64,000 nucleotides of DNA from Torreya grandis (lineage: Eukaryota; Streptophyta; Pinopsida; Cupressales; Taxaceae), in NCBI GenBank assembly GCA_037957365.1, contig JARHVA010000021.1, positions 5,172,501 to 5,236,500 on the forward strand. The letters are read 5' to 3'. Made by a program: the position numbers and the translations under genes. The notes under the pieces were generated by a model. The model made no database searches and was not told the DNA's origin. It was given only the letters and a program-made list of their open reading frames with translations. This document shows, piece by piece, positions 51,131 to 61,433 of this stretch. Each line of letters opens with the position of its first letter. The stretch's first letter is position 1.

Positions 51131-53864
51131 TGTCACCAAATTTTAAACCCTAGAAGAGGGTTTTAAAGCCTCTTCTAGATTTGGGTAACATGGGAATAAT
51201 TTCAGATATGTGGGTGTACCTATGGTAGAAGTAACCCTCTAGATTTAAAGGGCTAACTCCCTGAATGTATCTTGAAATGCTTATCACCTATTAACTAGTG
51301 GATTGTGGGGAAAAGAGTTATAAATTGAATTAAATGAACCTATTCTAAGGGGGTGATACACCAAGATGATTTCCACATGACCATCATACTCCTATCACAA
51401 TGAAATGAGGCATATAAACTAGCTTTTAAGTTCTAGAAGGTTCTAACATCAATGTTTCAATAGAGGTGAGATGCATGAAGCAATAGAAGGTAAATGAACC
51501 AGAGGGAAGATTTCACACTCTAATAATAGTTTCACACTTGAAAGAATCCTAACACACTTGACTAAACTCTATATGACCTATTAGAATAATAACTCTTGCA
51601 TAAACATGAGAGGATAAGAGAAGAAAGGATATTAAATTATCACTGAATCCACCATACATCACTTTGCACACTTATATAATTTTTCATGATATCAAAACTA
51701 GACTTATATTGATTTTTCAAAGGCAAAATGCAATGTCATTCTAGTAGGGCATCGCCATACATGGTGTGGTATTAGTTTACAATAGCCAAAATGGCTATTA
51801 CTAAGAGAATTTGACAGAGAAGTGAGAAGTTCAATAGTCATAAGAACATGTGTCATGCTAATAAAAGGAGTTATAAATATAAGAGAATGAAGTGTGAGAC
51901 TAACCATGCAAGGTTTGATAGGATAAATGTCCCTCCAAGGCATGAAACTCATGAAATTTAGTGTATTTTGCTTGATCAAAAACTATCTTCATCATTTGGC
52001 CCTTTTGGAATACCACACCACTAAATGGGGACATATATCACGATTGCACTGAGAGGGAGGCATCCATTGTATTCCTAATGAGGTCATTTGTATAAAATAG
52101 TATAAAGAGATCCCTATCATTCTAAGATTGATGTTCATCATGAATCCTCTATCACTGTGTTGAACCTATTGCATGTGCTTTCTTGGGATTGCAGGGTTTA
52201 TGAGGTGGTCTTCGCTGAAATTTAATGGTGGCATAAAAATTTGAAGTATTTACTTTGGTAACCCAAATCATATTTTGATTTCATGTTTATAAATTTACGT
52301 GCTTGGGTCCATAAAATATTTTGATCTAACCTATTTGTCTATGTGGTATCTCTTGTCAATGTTGTTTATTTAATTTTAAGCTATGACCATTGTCACTTCA
52401 TATATGTGTATTTATATTATTCTCATAGAGACTTGATCAAATTTACTCTATCTATATCCATCTAAATGGTTGAACATGTGTCATTGATCCTTGATTTGGA
52501 TGATCAAATGTGCACTATTGATTTGCTAAACATATGATCAAATATGGGCCATTAATCTGTTACTAATTCAACATGGTTATGACACATGTCACCATCATGT
52601 TCAATCTTAGGATCCTTTGACGTATTGACTTCATACTCACCATTAGATCTCCATTTGCATGATTAAACACATGTCATTGATTTTTTCTGACTTATTAACC
52701 CTAGTCTTCAATGCAGACCATTGATCAGAATTTATACGTAAGACTATGCATCATCGATCTTGATTTAGGGGACTTTGACTTATAAAATTTGGGTATTCAC
52801 CCATGTTATATTTATCTTTGATCTGGGCTTATGATATTGTGACACTTGGAAGCATGTTCAATTCATACATAAGCCTTATGAAAGTCTATAAATCGATGCA
52901 ATTATGAATTCAACTATAAAACACACTTACACAGTCCATCTTGTGTCACTTAGATTGGTTTAGATTTATTTTTCAGGCTTATGAGAAGATATACAAACTA
53001 TTTTAACACTTCATTACTTTCTATTGACATTTTCACACTCAAGACACCAAGACTACATTTAGAAACAAGCATAAAGATGACTATGTTTCCATATGACTGT
53101 GTGTTTGAATCAAAGCATGAAATTGTAAGACCAAGCATGAAAAAATTGATTTATATGACATGAGAGACATGCAAAACATCATATCACATCCATATTAAAC
53201 CCTTGTAAAGAACCAAACCTTCTACAAGTAGTGAAACTAACTACAACCTCACATGGTGACCCCTTCCTAAAAACTCAACTAATTAGCTCATGAAATCATC
53301 TTTGAACATGAAACTAAGTATGGGAAGAATGAGAGGAGATATTCACCATCCTTTGGAAGCAAATTCAATAGCTGAGTTGTATGAACTAGCTCAAATAGGA
53401 AGAAAACCTGTAAGGTGTGGGAAACAACAAGAAAAAATGAACAATTAACTTGTTAAATATGGTTCATAAATAATAAGAAACATTATCTAAAATATAAGAA
53501 TGAAAGTGAATCTGAAAAAGTTTACTATTACCCCCTAAAGGCATTTTACCTATAAGTCTCTCTATTCGCTGTACCAACCAAAAACCTCTTGACCAGTTTC
53601 ATGAGCATGGTGGAATGATGGATGATAAGAATGGTTTTAGTTGAAATTTGACACTTAAAAAGCATGTCAAGTGTGTAAATGAGTTTGAAGAAGTTGAATA
53701 TCCATCCCACAAGATTATCCCACGTGCCACACTCTCCTCTAGGCCGTACAAGTGCCAAAACTCCTTTTTAGTTGCTTTCTTGATTTTCAATTAGGAAACC
53801 TGTAAGTTTCAGATAAGACAAACATCCTTGACAAAGAATATAACATATTGGATGTTGGGGAGGA
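51131..53864 (-). repeat. Right LTR of the non-autonomous element, first part
   Basis: It starts TGTCACCAAAT and aligns with 45757 onward. It is interrupted after GAGGA (53860-53864), which is repeated at 58496-58500. Confidence 0.88.
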
Positions 53865-54390
53865 TGTCAGGATCTAGAACACAAAGCTCTGATACCAGCT
53901 GTCAGGATCTTCCTACTCTATTCTGAGAGTACAATTGATTACCTTTGTATAAGAAACTAAACACGGAATTAAACCATAAGTAATAAGTAACTAGAATTCA
54001 AAATCAGCAAAGAATATGAGATACGAGAAACAATACAATCTGTATTAACACTCTTCTAGAAGGAAATACAATGAAGAAATCTCACTCTTCCCACACCTCT
54101 TGCGTGTATAGTAATTCTCCCTCAAGAGTTCTCTCTCTCACAATCAATTACAACCAACTCAACACTGAGTTGTTCCCTCCAGTGACAAAGTAACAATCAG
54201 CTCAACCGTTGTTGCTTACTTCACACACAAGCATATCTCCCTCATCTTTCACTCTTGCAGACCTAATCGATCTTGTTTACTATGTAGATCTCCCTAATCT
54301 TGCACACTTGCAGATCTAACTGATCTTACACTTGGAAGGATCTAATCCTTTAGTCCTTAGTCCTTGATTACAATACAACCCCATGGGTCT

Positions 54391-54398
54391 CTTAAATA
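54391..54398 (-). promoter_or_regulatory. LTR TATA-like box (nested Copia 3' LTR)
   Basis: The minus strand reads TATTTAAG. It is conserved in the right LTR (58212-58219), and a TATATAAT lies at the same place in the related LTR at 63818-63825. In all three, a CCCATG(G/A)GTCT phrase lies next to it. Confidence 0.5.
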
Positions 54399-54508
54399 GA
54401 TCCCAAACCAAATAATAATTAGAAACTCAGACTCAAGACTAAAATTAGTCTTTACATGCAAACTAACTGTCTATCTAAAATTAGACCAGTTCTGGAAACA
54501 CACAGGTG

Positions 54509-54612
54509 ACCGATGTCGGTTCCTGTTTGATCAATGCTAGCCAACCCCTAACCGATGTCGGTTGCTATGTAATTGAATATGACCGACGTCGATTGGCCTA
54601 ATTGACGTTGAT
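54509..54612 (-). promoter_or_regulatory. Array of ACCGA(C/T)GTCGGT-type sites upstream of the TATA box
   Basis: Sites lie at 54509, 54551, 54582 and 54601, with a decayed one near 54530, so the first three positions fall at 21-bp steps. Each is a near-palindrome centred on GACGTC or GATGTC. On the transcribed minus strand they lie about 110-215 bp upstream of the TATA-like box. GACGTC/TGACGTCA cores are known binding sites of plant bZIP factors. Use as an enhancer here is inference. Confidence 0.6.
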
Positions 54613-54677
54613 TATTGTGACACTCAAAAACCTCCACATTTGCATAATAGTGAAGCTTTTATCTCCACAGCTTAACA

Positions 54678-54694
54678 ATCTCCCACTTGGAGAT
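54678..54694 (-). other. Polypurine tract of the nested Copia
   Basis: The minus strand reads CCAAGTGGGAGAT directly before the LTR start TGTTAAG, a common plant Copia arrangement. Confidence 0.8.
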
Positions 54695-54765
54695 AAATAA
54701 CTGCACCTGTACCTGTACCTGTACATCCTCTAATTTGTTTCTGGCTTGTATCCCCATCTTCAAGT

Positions 54766-55800
54766 TTAGTCTTGAAGACCAACAAAAGTTGAATGAAGAT
54801 TCAACTTCTCCTTTGTTTCCGGCTTTATTAACATATCAGCAGGGTTCTTATCCTTGCTAGCCTCTGTGACTACAACAACCTTCTGCATCTCTGAAATTTA
54901 GCTAACCGCCATTCCACTAACAGTGAACACATATCTTGTGGTGCTTCTCCTGCCATCCAAGTCACCTACCATATCTGAATGTACATATCCATGTAGATAA
55001 GTGCTTGACCCTGCATAGCATAAATACGTGCTGTTGGTCCCTCTCAGATATCTGAGAATCCATTGAACTACTTTCCAGTGCTCCTTCCTTGGATTGGCCA
55101 AAAACTTGTTGACAACTCCCACTGCTTGGGCAATATCAAGTCTAGTACATACCATGTACTCAACCTCATCATGTGATTTAGGACACTGTTCATATCTCAA
55201 CTTGAACTATCCAACCATAGGTGTGCTAATCGATTTTGTATCCTGCAAATTGAACCTCTCCACTACCTTATTCACATAATCCTCTTGAGACAAAATCAAC
55301 TTGTGATTTTCCCTATCTCTAGAAATACTCATGCCAAAGATTTTCTTTGCTCCTCCTAAATTCTTCTTGGTACATGTCTGAGCTAATTTTACCTTTAGCT
55401 CAGCAATTCCCTGCATGTATGAACCTGCAACAAGCATATACACTACATATAGTAACAGGGCTATCATTATCCAACCTGGTAAAATAAACACAATGGTTAC
55501 ATTGACATTGACTAAAGCCATGCTTTGTCATAAACCTGTCAAACCTCAAATACCACTATCCTGGAGCTTGCTCAAGACCATATAACCCCGCCTTCTGTCT
55601 CACCTGTCCATTCTCTCCTTTCTTTAACCTATGAATCCATTCATCTTTTAGTGCTTTCTTTTCAGCTAGCAACTCTACCAAATCCCATGTTTGGTTCTCT
55701 TCCAAGGAATCAATTCCTCATTCATGCCATGCTCCCACTATTTCCTGGATTCTACTTGCATTGCCTCTTCAAAACTTCTTGGTTTTCCACCATCAGTGAG
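54766..55800 (-). pseudogene. Reverse transcriptase/RNase H remnant with internal deletions (nested Copia)
   Basis: Reading begins near 55800 with PRSFEEAMQVESRK, the start of Copia RT, then KKGENGQVR. The text jumps at about 55597 to GLYGLEQAPG, so the palm part with the first catalytic Asp is deleted. The active site expected as YVDD reads YVVY (about 55440). The continuation (55207-55521) reads AELKVKLAQT, KKIFGMSISRDR and VERFNLQD. RNase H follows (54898-55200) with KFLANPRKEHWK and SDMVGDLDGRRS. After one stop it jumps from VVVVTEASK to NPADMLIKP and ends at TAA (54766-54768). The frame from 55521 to the end is unbroken by indels, so the RNase H deletion is in frame. Confidence 0.88.
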
Positions 55801-55922
55801 CAACAAGTAGTATAAATAAGGGGAATAACAAATTTAAAGATTACTTACCCTTTCAGACCTCCTCATGGGTGTTTGAGACTCCTTGACAGCTTGCTGTCTG
55901 CCCAAATTTTGTTCCAACAGTG

Positions 55923-56123
55923 ACCGATCTCAGTTGACCAATCTCAGTCATCTCTCAGTCTACACCTGACCGATGTCAGTTCCATGTGACCGACCTGACT
56001 GACATCAGTTCTTACCTGATCGACGTCAGTTTCCACCTACCTGACATCACCAACTTTGGTCTCCACCAAACCGACATTGGTTCTTTCCTGATCGACGTCG
56101 GTTCTAACCTGACCGACATCGGT
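55923..56123. repeat. Internal 21-bp-spaced array of GACGTC-centred near-palindromes
   Basis: About ten copies of a 12-bp near-palindrome (forms of ACCGACGTCGGT) lie at 55923, 55937, 55969, 55998, 56019, 56070, 56091 and 56112, plus decayed copies between. Many spacings are 21 or 42 bp. The same type of array is in both LTRs of this element. On the minus strand the 21-bp step reads as a seven-residue repeat like RTDVDQV. The array sits where integrase should be. It may have been copied in from an LTR, or it may have been coding. Confidence 0.75.
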
Positions 56124-56350
56124 ATCTATGTTTTTCTATGAGTGATGATTTTTACCCGTTAGCTTATTTTGGATCATAACCTTGTCTAAATCAACATTGC
56201 CTTGCTCAAAATTATTCAGCCTCTTGAGTTGATCTCTATCCATCAACTTCTCCTTGAAAACCAAGGCTTTTCAGTTCTTAACATTTGACTTAAGAACATG
56301 CATTCCCTTCTCACTCATGTGACTAAGCCTATAGAGCCACATCTTTGCAT

Positions 56351-57565
56351 CTACATATGAAGTAGATAAAATAGAAAGAGAATTAGTAATACAAGTAGAT
56401 AAAGTGTACCTACTTTCCTACCTCTTGCTAATACAAGTGCACCCTTGGAAACTTTCCAAGATTCTATTGTGAGAGTAACTGTGCAACCCTCATCACCCAA
56501 CTTTCCTACAGAAATCAAATTTTGCTTTAGGATTGGGACATGCATGACATACTTCAACACCCATGTGTTGCCATTTTGCAGTTTCAGCTGCACTTCTCCT
56601 TTGCCAACCATTTTACAAGGCTCACCATCCCCTAAATAATTTTTTCCAAAGTCTCCATGGACATAATCATGGAAAAATTCTCTATTTGGGGTTGCATGGA
56701 AAGAGGCACCAAAATCTAAAACCCAAGATTCTACTTTATCCAAGGAACATATAAGAGCATCTCGTGCAATAATACCTACATCATTTAATTCTTTATTTCC
56801 TTCATGCTGATCTTCTACCAACCAACAATCTTTCTTTACATGCCCTTTCTTTCCACAATTCCAGCAGGTTATACCTCTATTTCTGGATTTGGATCTCCTG
56901 CCTATCTTTGACCTTGATTTCCCTTGCTCGACCTTCTCTCTTTGCTTTCCCCTACTTTCAAGACTTAAAGCATTACTTGATGATTCCCCTGTGCTTTTTT
57001 TGCAAATTTCTTCATTCAAGATTACACTAACAACATCATCAACTTTCAAGATATTTGAAGCAGACGCAATATTACTAATTGCCATTACCAAGCTATTCCA
57101 ACTTTTAGGTAAAGAGCATAAGATTAAGAGAGCCTTAATTTCATCATCAAAAACTATTTTGACTGAATTTAACTGGTTTACCAAGCCATGGAAATCACTA
57201 AGATGACTATATACCGATCCACCTTCCTGCATTTGTAAATTAAATAATTGCTTCATAAGAAATACCTTATTCGAAGCTTAGGGTTTTTCATATAAATTTG
57301 CCAAAGATTCCATTAACTCTACTATTGTCTTTGCCTGTGATAAGTTGGAAATCACAGATGATGTCAGGCTCAACCTTATAGATCCCAGAGCCTTTCTATC
57401 AAGAACATTCCATTATTCATCTTGCATACATGTGGGCTTACTTGAAACACCACCCAATGATAAGTACAGATCTTTCTGATATAGATAATCTTCTATCTGC
57501 ATCCTCCAAAATCGATAATTCTTGCCATTGAATTTCTCCATTCCTAGCATAATTTTTTCTGCCAT
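56351..57565 (-). pseudogene. gag, CCHC knuckle and protease start (nested Copia)
   Basis: The ATG at 57565 is about 120 bases past the LTR and starts MAEKIMLGMEKFNGKNYRFW, a typical Copia gag opening. Two TAA stops interrupt the first part. From 57256 it is open for 301 codons with [27 protein letters not shown] and a basic stretch. The canonical knuckle [14 protein letters not shown] follows. The protease block reads [13 protein letters not shown], where the family has D-S-G; Ser is replaced by Phe. It ends with the [14 protein letters not shown] block. A pre-integrase block (HMSEKGM, near 56300-56320) follows in a broken state, and then integrase is missing. Confidence 0.9.
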
Positions 57566-57669
57566 TGCTTTACTCCCATTCAAACAGAAACCCCTGTGAG
57601 TGACCTGTAATCAACAAACACTTAACACACTCTAAAACCAAGGTGTTAGTGAACCAAGCTCTGAACCAA

Positions 57670-57681
57670 GCTCTGATACTA
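57670..57681 (-). other. Primer-binding site of the nested Copia (outer)
   Basis: The plus strand reads GCTCTGATACTA, one change from GCTCTGATACCA, two bases before the right LTR. A second exact copy lies inside the LTR at 57705-57716. Confidence 0.8.
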
Positions 57682-58211
57682 GTTATCAAGATCTAGAACA
57701 CAAAGCTCTGATACCAGCTATCAGGATCCTCCTACTCTACTCTAAGAGTACAATTGATTACCTTTGTATAAGCAACTAAACACGAAATTAAACTAGAAGT
57801 AATAAGTAACTAGAATTCAGAATCAGCAAAGAATATGAGATACGAGAAACAATACAATATGTATTAACACTCTTTTAGAAGGAAATACAATGAAGAAATT
57901 TCACTCTTCCCACACCACTTGGGTGTACAGTAATTCTCCCTCAAGAGTTCTCTCTTTCACAATCAATTATAACCAACTCAACACTGAGTTGTTCCCTCTA
58001 GTGACAAAGTAAAAATCAACTCAACCGTTGTTGCTTACTTCACACACACAAGCAGATCTCCTTGATCTTGCACTCTTGCAGATCTAATTGATCTTGCTTA
58101 CTATGTAGATCTCCCTGATCTTGCACACTTTTAGATCTAACTGATTTTACACTTGGAAGGATCTAATCCTTTAGTCCTTAGTCCTTGATTACAATATAGC
58201 CCCATGGGTCT

Positions 58212-58219
58212 CTTAAATA
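58212..58219 (-). promoter_or_regulatory. LTR TATA-like box (nested Copia 5' LTR)
   Basis: The minus strand reads TATTTAAG, matching 54391-54398. Confidence 0.5.
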
Positions 58220-58329
58220 GATCCCAAACCAAACAATAATTAGAAATGTAGACTCAAGACTAAAATTAGTCTTTAAATGCAAACTAACTGTTCATCTAAA
58301 ATTAGACCAGTTTTGGAAACACATAGGTG

Positions 58330-58433
58330 ACCAACGTCGGTTCCTGTCTGATCGATGTCGGCCGACCCCTAACTGATGCCAGTTGCTGTGTAACTGAATA
58401 TGACTGACGTCGGTTGCCTTGATTGACGTCAGT
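58330..58433 (-). promoter_or_regulatory. GACGTC-type site array in the 5' LTR
   Basis: Sites lie at 58330 (ACCAACGTCGGT), near 58350 and 58371, at 58402 (GACTGACGTCGG) and at 58422 (ATTGACGTCAGT, containing the exact palindrome TGACGTCA). They lie about 110-215 bp upstream of the TATA-like box on the minus strand, as in the other LTR. Confidence 0.6.
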
Positions 58434-58500
58434 TACTGTGACATGTAGTAACCTCCACATTTGCATAAAAATGAAGCTTTTAACTCAACTTAATAGAGGA

Positions 58501-58717
58501 GGTAAGAACACATGGACACAACTCAAAACCATACCACTTGCATTTAATACTCATTTATGACCCTTAAATGACACAAAATGATATAAGGATAAAAATAGAC
58601 CATGAACAATGCTAGAAACATATGAAATGACATAAAATAAACTATGAAACACCCTATAACATTATAGTATACCCCTATATCATGTTTTTGACTATAGGTG
58701 GTTGACCCATTTCAACT
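58501..58717 (-). repeat. Right LTR of the non-autonomous element, second part
   Basis: It continues the alignment with the left LTR (about 48505-48717) after the nested Copia and stops matching at TTTCAACT. Confidence 0.85.
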
Positions 58718-61433
58718 ATAAATTGCTATATGCTGAACACTATAAATATCTTGATATTTCTATAAGATTCAGTATATGCTTTAGATAACTTAGTATATGT
58801 GTTGTATGGGATAACTTGCTATATGACGATAATGATGGATATGTCTCATACATTTAATATAATGACATACATGTCTCATCAAAAATGTTTTAGATCACAT
58901 ATACAATAAAAACAAAATATGTTGCTTAGATCCTTGCATATTATCTTAGTCGATATAAGATATTTGTAGGTAGATTGTCATATATTTGACTATATATTAT
59001 ACGTTAGTCGATATGGAGTTTAAGATATTCTATGTTAGTCGAATATCTTAGTAAATAATTCTTAAATAACCCATATAAGAATTCTTTGTTGGAGCATTAA
59101 TTGAGGAATAGTTTATCTATGAGTATTGGGATAATATATCATATATGGGTATACCTGGTTGTATGGCTCTAAGTTTCGTGGACACATATAAATAGTTGGG
59201 AAACCTATTTAGGTAGGGATAAAATTATAAAGGAGTATTAGGTTATTGAATACCTTATCTTATAAAATCATCACAATAGTTTGTGGTCAAGAATATATAA
59301 TGATTAATAAAATCACATGGACCTTTTGAATTAGAAATATAGTGACCCCTTGATATAAAATTTGTATATCATTTATGTGTTTATATATGGTACATATTAT
59401 GTAGTACAATCATTTGTATATAGGTGTATTGAGTCATATGCCTAAGCTTGTAGCTAAATGGGTGGTTATATTGAGTTTTGAGGTGTTTGATGGACTGAAA
59501 CTATAACCATAAGAAAGCAGTATCTAAAAATGAAATTAAGTTATTAAATAAAAGATTATAGTATAACTTAATTATGAGTTATCTGACTCTTGAGAATAGC
59601 GTGATTCAGTTGTTGTAATATATTTACATACAATAATGAATACTTGGTGTGGAGTACACATTGTGAGTATATTATGTACAAGTTGTTAGACATATTTAGC
59701 ACAAAATAGTACATCATGATGTGTGTCTATAAGTTATGGTTTTTTTGAATGGTAGAATGTAGTTTAAATGTAGGGTATACCCGAGTGGTGTAATCCGTAT
59801 TTGCTTGGTTATTATTTATGAATATGGGTTATTTGATTCTTGGAATTATAAGACTAGTGGTTCATAATTAAGTAGTGTGCTCATGTGCAATAAACTATGA
59901 TATTATGGGAGTCATAGAGAATATTTTAGTTAGAACTATAGTCTAAATGTATGTTATACCTAGGTGGTATAAACTGTAATCGATATGCTCAAATAGATTC
60001 ATATGTTTGATGAACTAAATGTATGCATGTTGGTTATTTCCATTAATAGTATATACATGTACATAGAGGTGTGTACTAGTAATTATATTTCAGTAGGTGG
60101 TTCAAACTATGTTATAGATTCCTGTAAAATAGAATCTTAGTTATGTGTGCATACAAATCTTGAAAGTATAGCTAATGCTACGGTAGAATATTATGTGTTT
60201 CATGGAAACTATGACTTGTTTTGTTATATATAGTTTTTTGAATAGAAGTTTATGTTTCCATGAATTTAAGACTACTTTATATGATTGATTGTGAAAACTA
60301 GTAGTTATGTCTTAGAATAATAGACTATGATAATATGGGTTATCATAGGGTGTAGTATGTTTGAAAACTAATTATGGTAGTTAAAATCTGTAGTTAAATG
60401 TGAATTTTACCCAGGTGGTATAAACTATAGTCATTATTTCTAGTATATGATAGATAATAATGTAAGATTTATTCATACATTTGATGGAATAAATGTATGC
60501 TTTGATTACACCTATATTTAGCATGTTTTGTGACATGATTACTAATAGGATGTAAATTATATGAATCTTATGGTTAAATTATGTTTGACCAATCTCACAT
60601 TATTGATACTGAGTAAAGAGTGAGATGGATTTCACTGAATTACTAGCATCATAATGCCAAATGAAGGCAATCTGATCTTGAGTGGTGTGTATGAATTTTG
60701 ATTGATCTATAGATTATTATTATTATTCTTAAAACTTTGGCCAAAATATGTTTAGTGATACATTATCATTTCATAAGTATGATTTACATGTTTGTGTGAT
60801 ATCTTGCAATAGAACAAGTTTTATATGATACATTGTATGTTTAGTTTTAGAAATCATACAACACACAGGTACTTGCTTGTCTCTCTGGATTCCCACACCG
60901 TCACTATTTACTCATCTATGAAAGGAGGCCACTCCCTGATGGGAATTGTGCAGGGGATCTTTGGTCTATGGTTGGTGTGGAAAAGTGCTTGGATGATGCT
61001 CTTCCTCCTTATGATATTACTTACTTGGTGATGACACTTAAGATTGCCATAAATACTTGAGAGTTCAAGGAACTCATGCTTTAGGGAGCCATGTATCTTA
61101 TTTATGTAATTTATATTATATTGTATTGATTATTTGAAACATTATTATAAAGAATTGTAATTACCTATTTACTATGGATGATAGTAGTGGCTGTGTATTA
61201 TACTAGTAGTGGCTAGTTATTTGTAACTATTTTCTATGATTGTATTATGATGCATTGTCATATATTGATAGTGATTAGTGAGTGCTCGATGTCATATGCT
61301 TATTTACGATATCACACCTAGAGTATTATGTATGATCACTGCTTAGGTTCTCATGGTGTAATCTATTAATTGTATATGTGTTTAATTTAAAAAAATCATG
61401 TATTTTTGGTTATCTCCCAGTGGGATTGTTACA
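58718..61433 (+). mobile_element. Right part of a probable split solo LTR
   Basis: There are no coding domains. It ends GGGATTGTTACA at 61433, complementing the TGTTACATCCC start at 44164. A diverged duplication lies at about 59840-60510. The short open stretch at 60825-61031 is in slightly more GC-rich LTR-like sequence and matches nothing I recognise. Confidence 0.4.
59840..60510. repeat. Degenerate duplication, unit about 430-475 bp
   Basis: Shared words recur in the same order: ACTATGAT(A/T)ATATGGG (59892 and 60321), ACC(C/T)AGGTGGTATAAACT (near 59968 and 60410), and AAATGTATGC (60017 and 60491). The offsets drift from about 430 to 474 bp. A third, weaker copy of the GTATACCCGAGTGG word lies at 59777. 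Confidence 0.5.

Larger units (their letters stand above)
53865..54677 (-). repeat. 3' LTR of the nested Copia (813 bp), with internal primer-site copy
   Basis: It starts TGTCAGGATCTAG and ends CTTAACA. The target duplication places the edge at 53865, yet a second TGTCAGGATC start lies at 53900. The 35 bp between them (53865-53899) contain GCTCTGATACCA (53886-53897), the complement of the usual primer-binding site. The right LTR has the same arrangement. Confidence 0.92.
53865..58495 (-). mobile_element. Nested, internally deleted Copia element, minus strand
   Basis: The 4.6-kb element sits inside the right LTR of the host element, with GAGGA on both sides (53860-53864 and 58496-58500). The LTRs are 813 and 812 bp and about 93% identical by eye over a 430-bp stretch. 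The minus strand encodes gag (57565 to 56351) with a CCHC knuckle and protease start, then RT and RNase H fragments (55800 to 54766). The integrase core is absent. RT is missing its first half between a GENGQV block and a LYGLEQAPG block, and RNase H is missing its middle between TEASK and NPADML. A 21-bp-spaced array occupies the place of integrase. The order of the surviving parts is Copia-like. It could not have transposed on its own. Confidence 0.92.
57684..58495 (-). repeat. 5' LTR of the nested Copia (812 bp), with internal primer-site copy
   Basis: It starts TATCAAGATCTAG (TGTCAGG mutated) and ends CTTAATA, followed by GAGGA. It contains an exact primer-binding-site complement at 57705-57716 and a second LTR-like start near 57719. 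Confidence 0.9.
45757..58717 (-). mobile_element. Large non-autonomous LTR element, interrupted by a nested Copia
   Basis: Two direct repeats of almost 3 kb, each starting TGTCACCAAAT (45757 and 51131), enclose a 2.4-kb interior (48738-51130). The right repeat is split at 53864/58501 by the Copia at 53865-58495. The repeats differ by roughly 11% by eye, more than the Copia LTRs inside them, as nesting requires. The interior has minus-strand gag-like coding remains and no RT or integrase. I read it as a large non-autonomous element (LARD-like). The left LTR ends GGTCAACA at 48737, while the right copy diverges at about 58717, so its last ~25 bases seem lost. No exact target-site duplication was found. 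Minus orientation is inferred from the coding remains. Confidence 0.75.

Noticed and set aside
55923..56123. CRISPR-like repeat array
   Set aside because: The units are degenerate near-palindromes with short irregular gaps in a plant retroelement; there are no uniform repeats with unique spacers and no cas genes.
60825..61031. 68-codon plus-strand frame in a more GC-rich patch
   Set aside because: No similarity I recognise, and it lies in LTR-like sequence near a probable LTR end.
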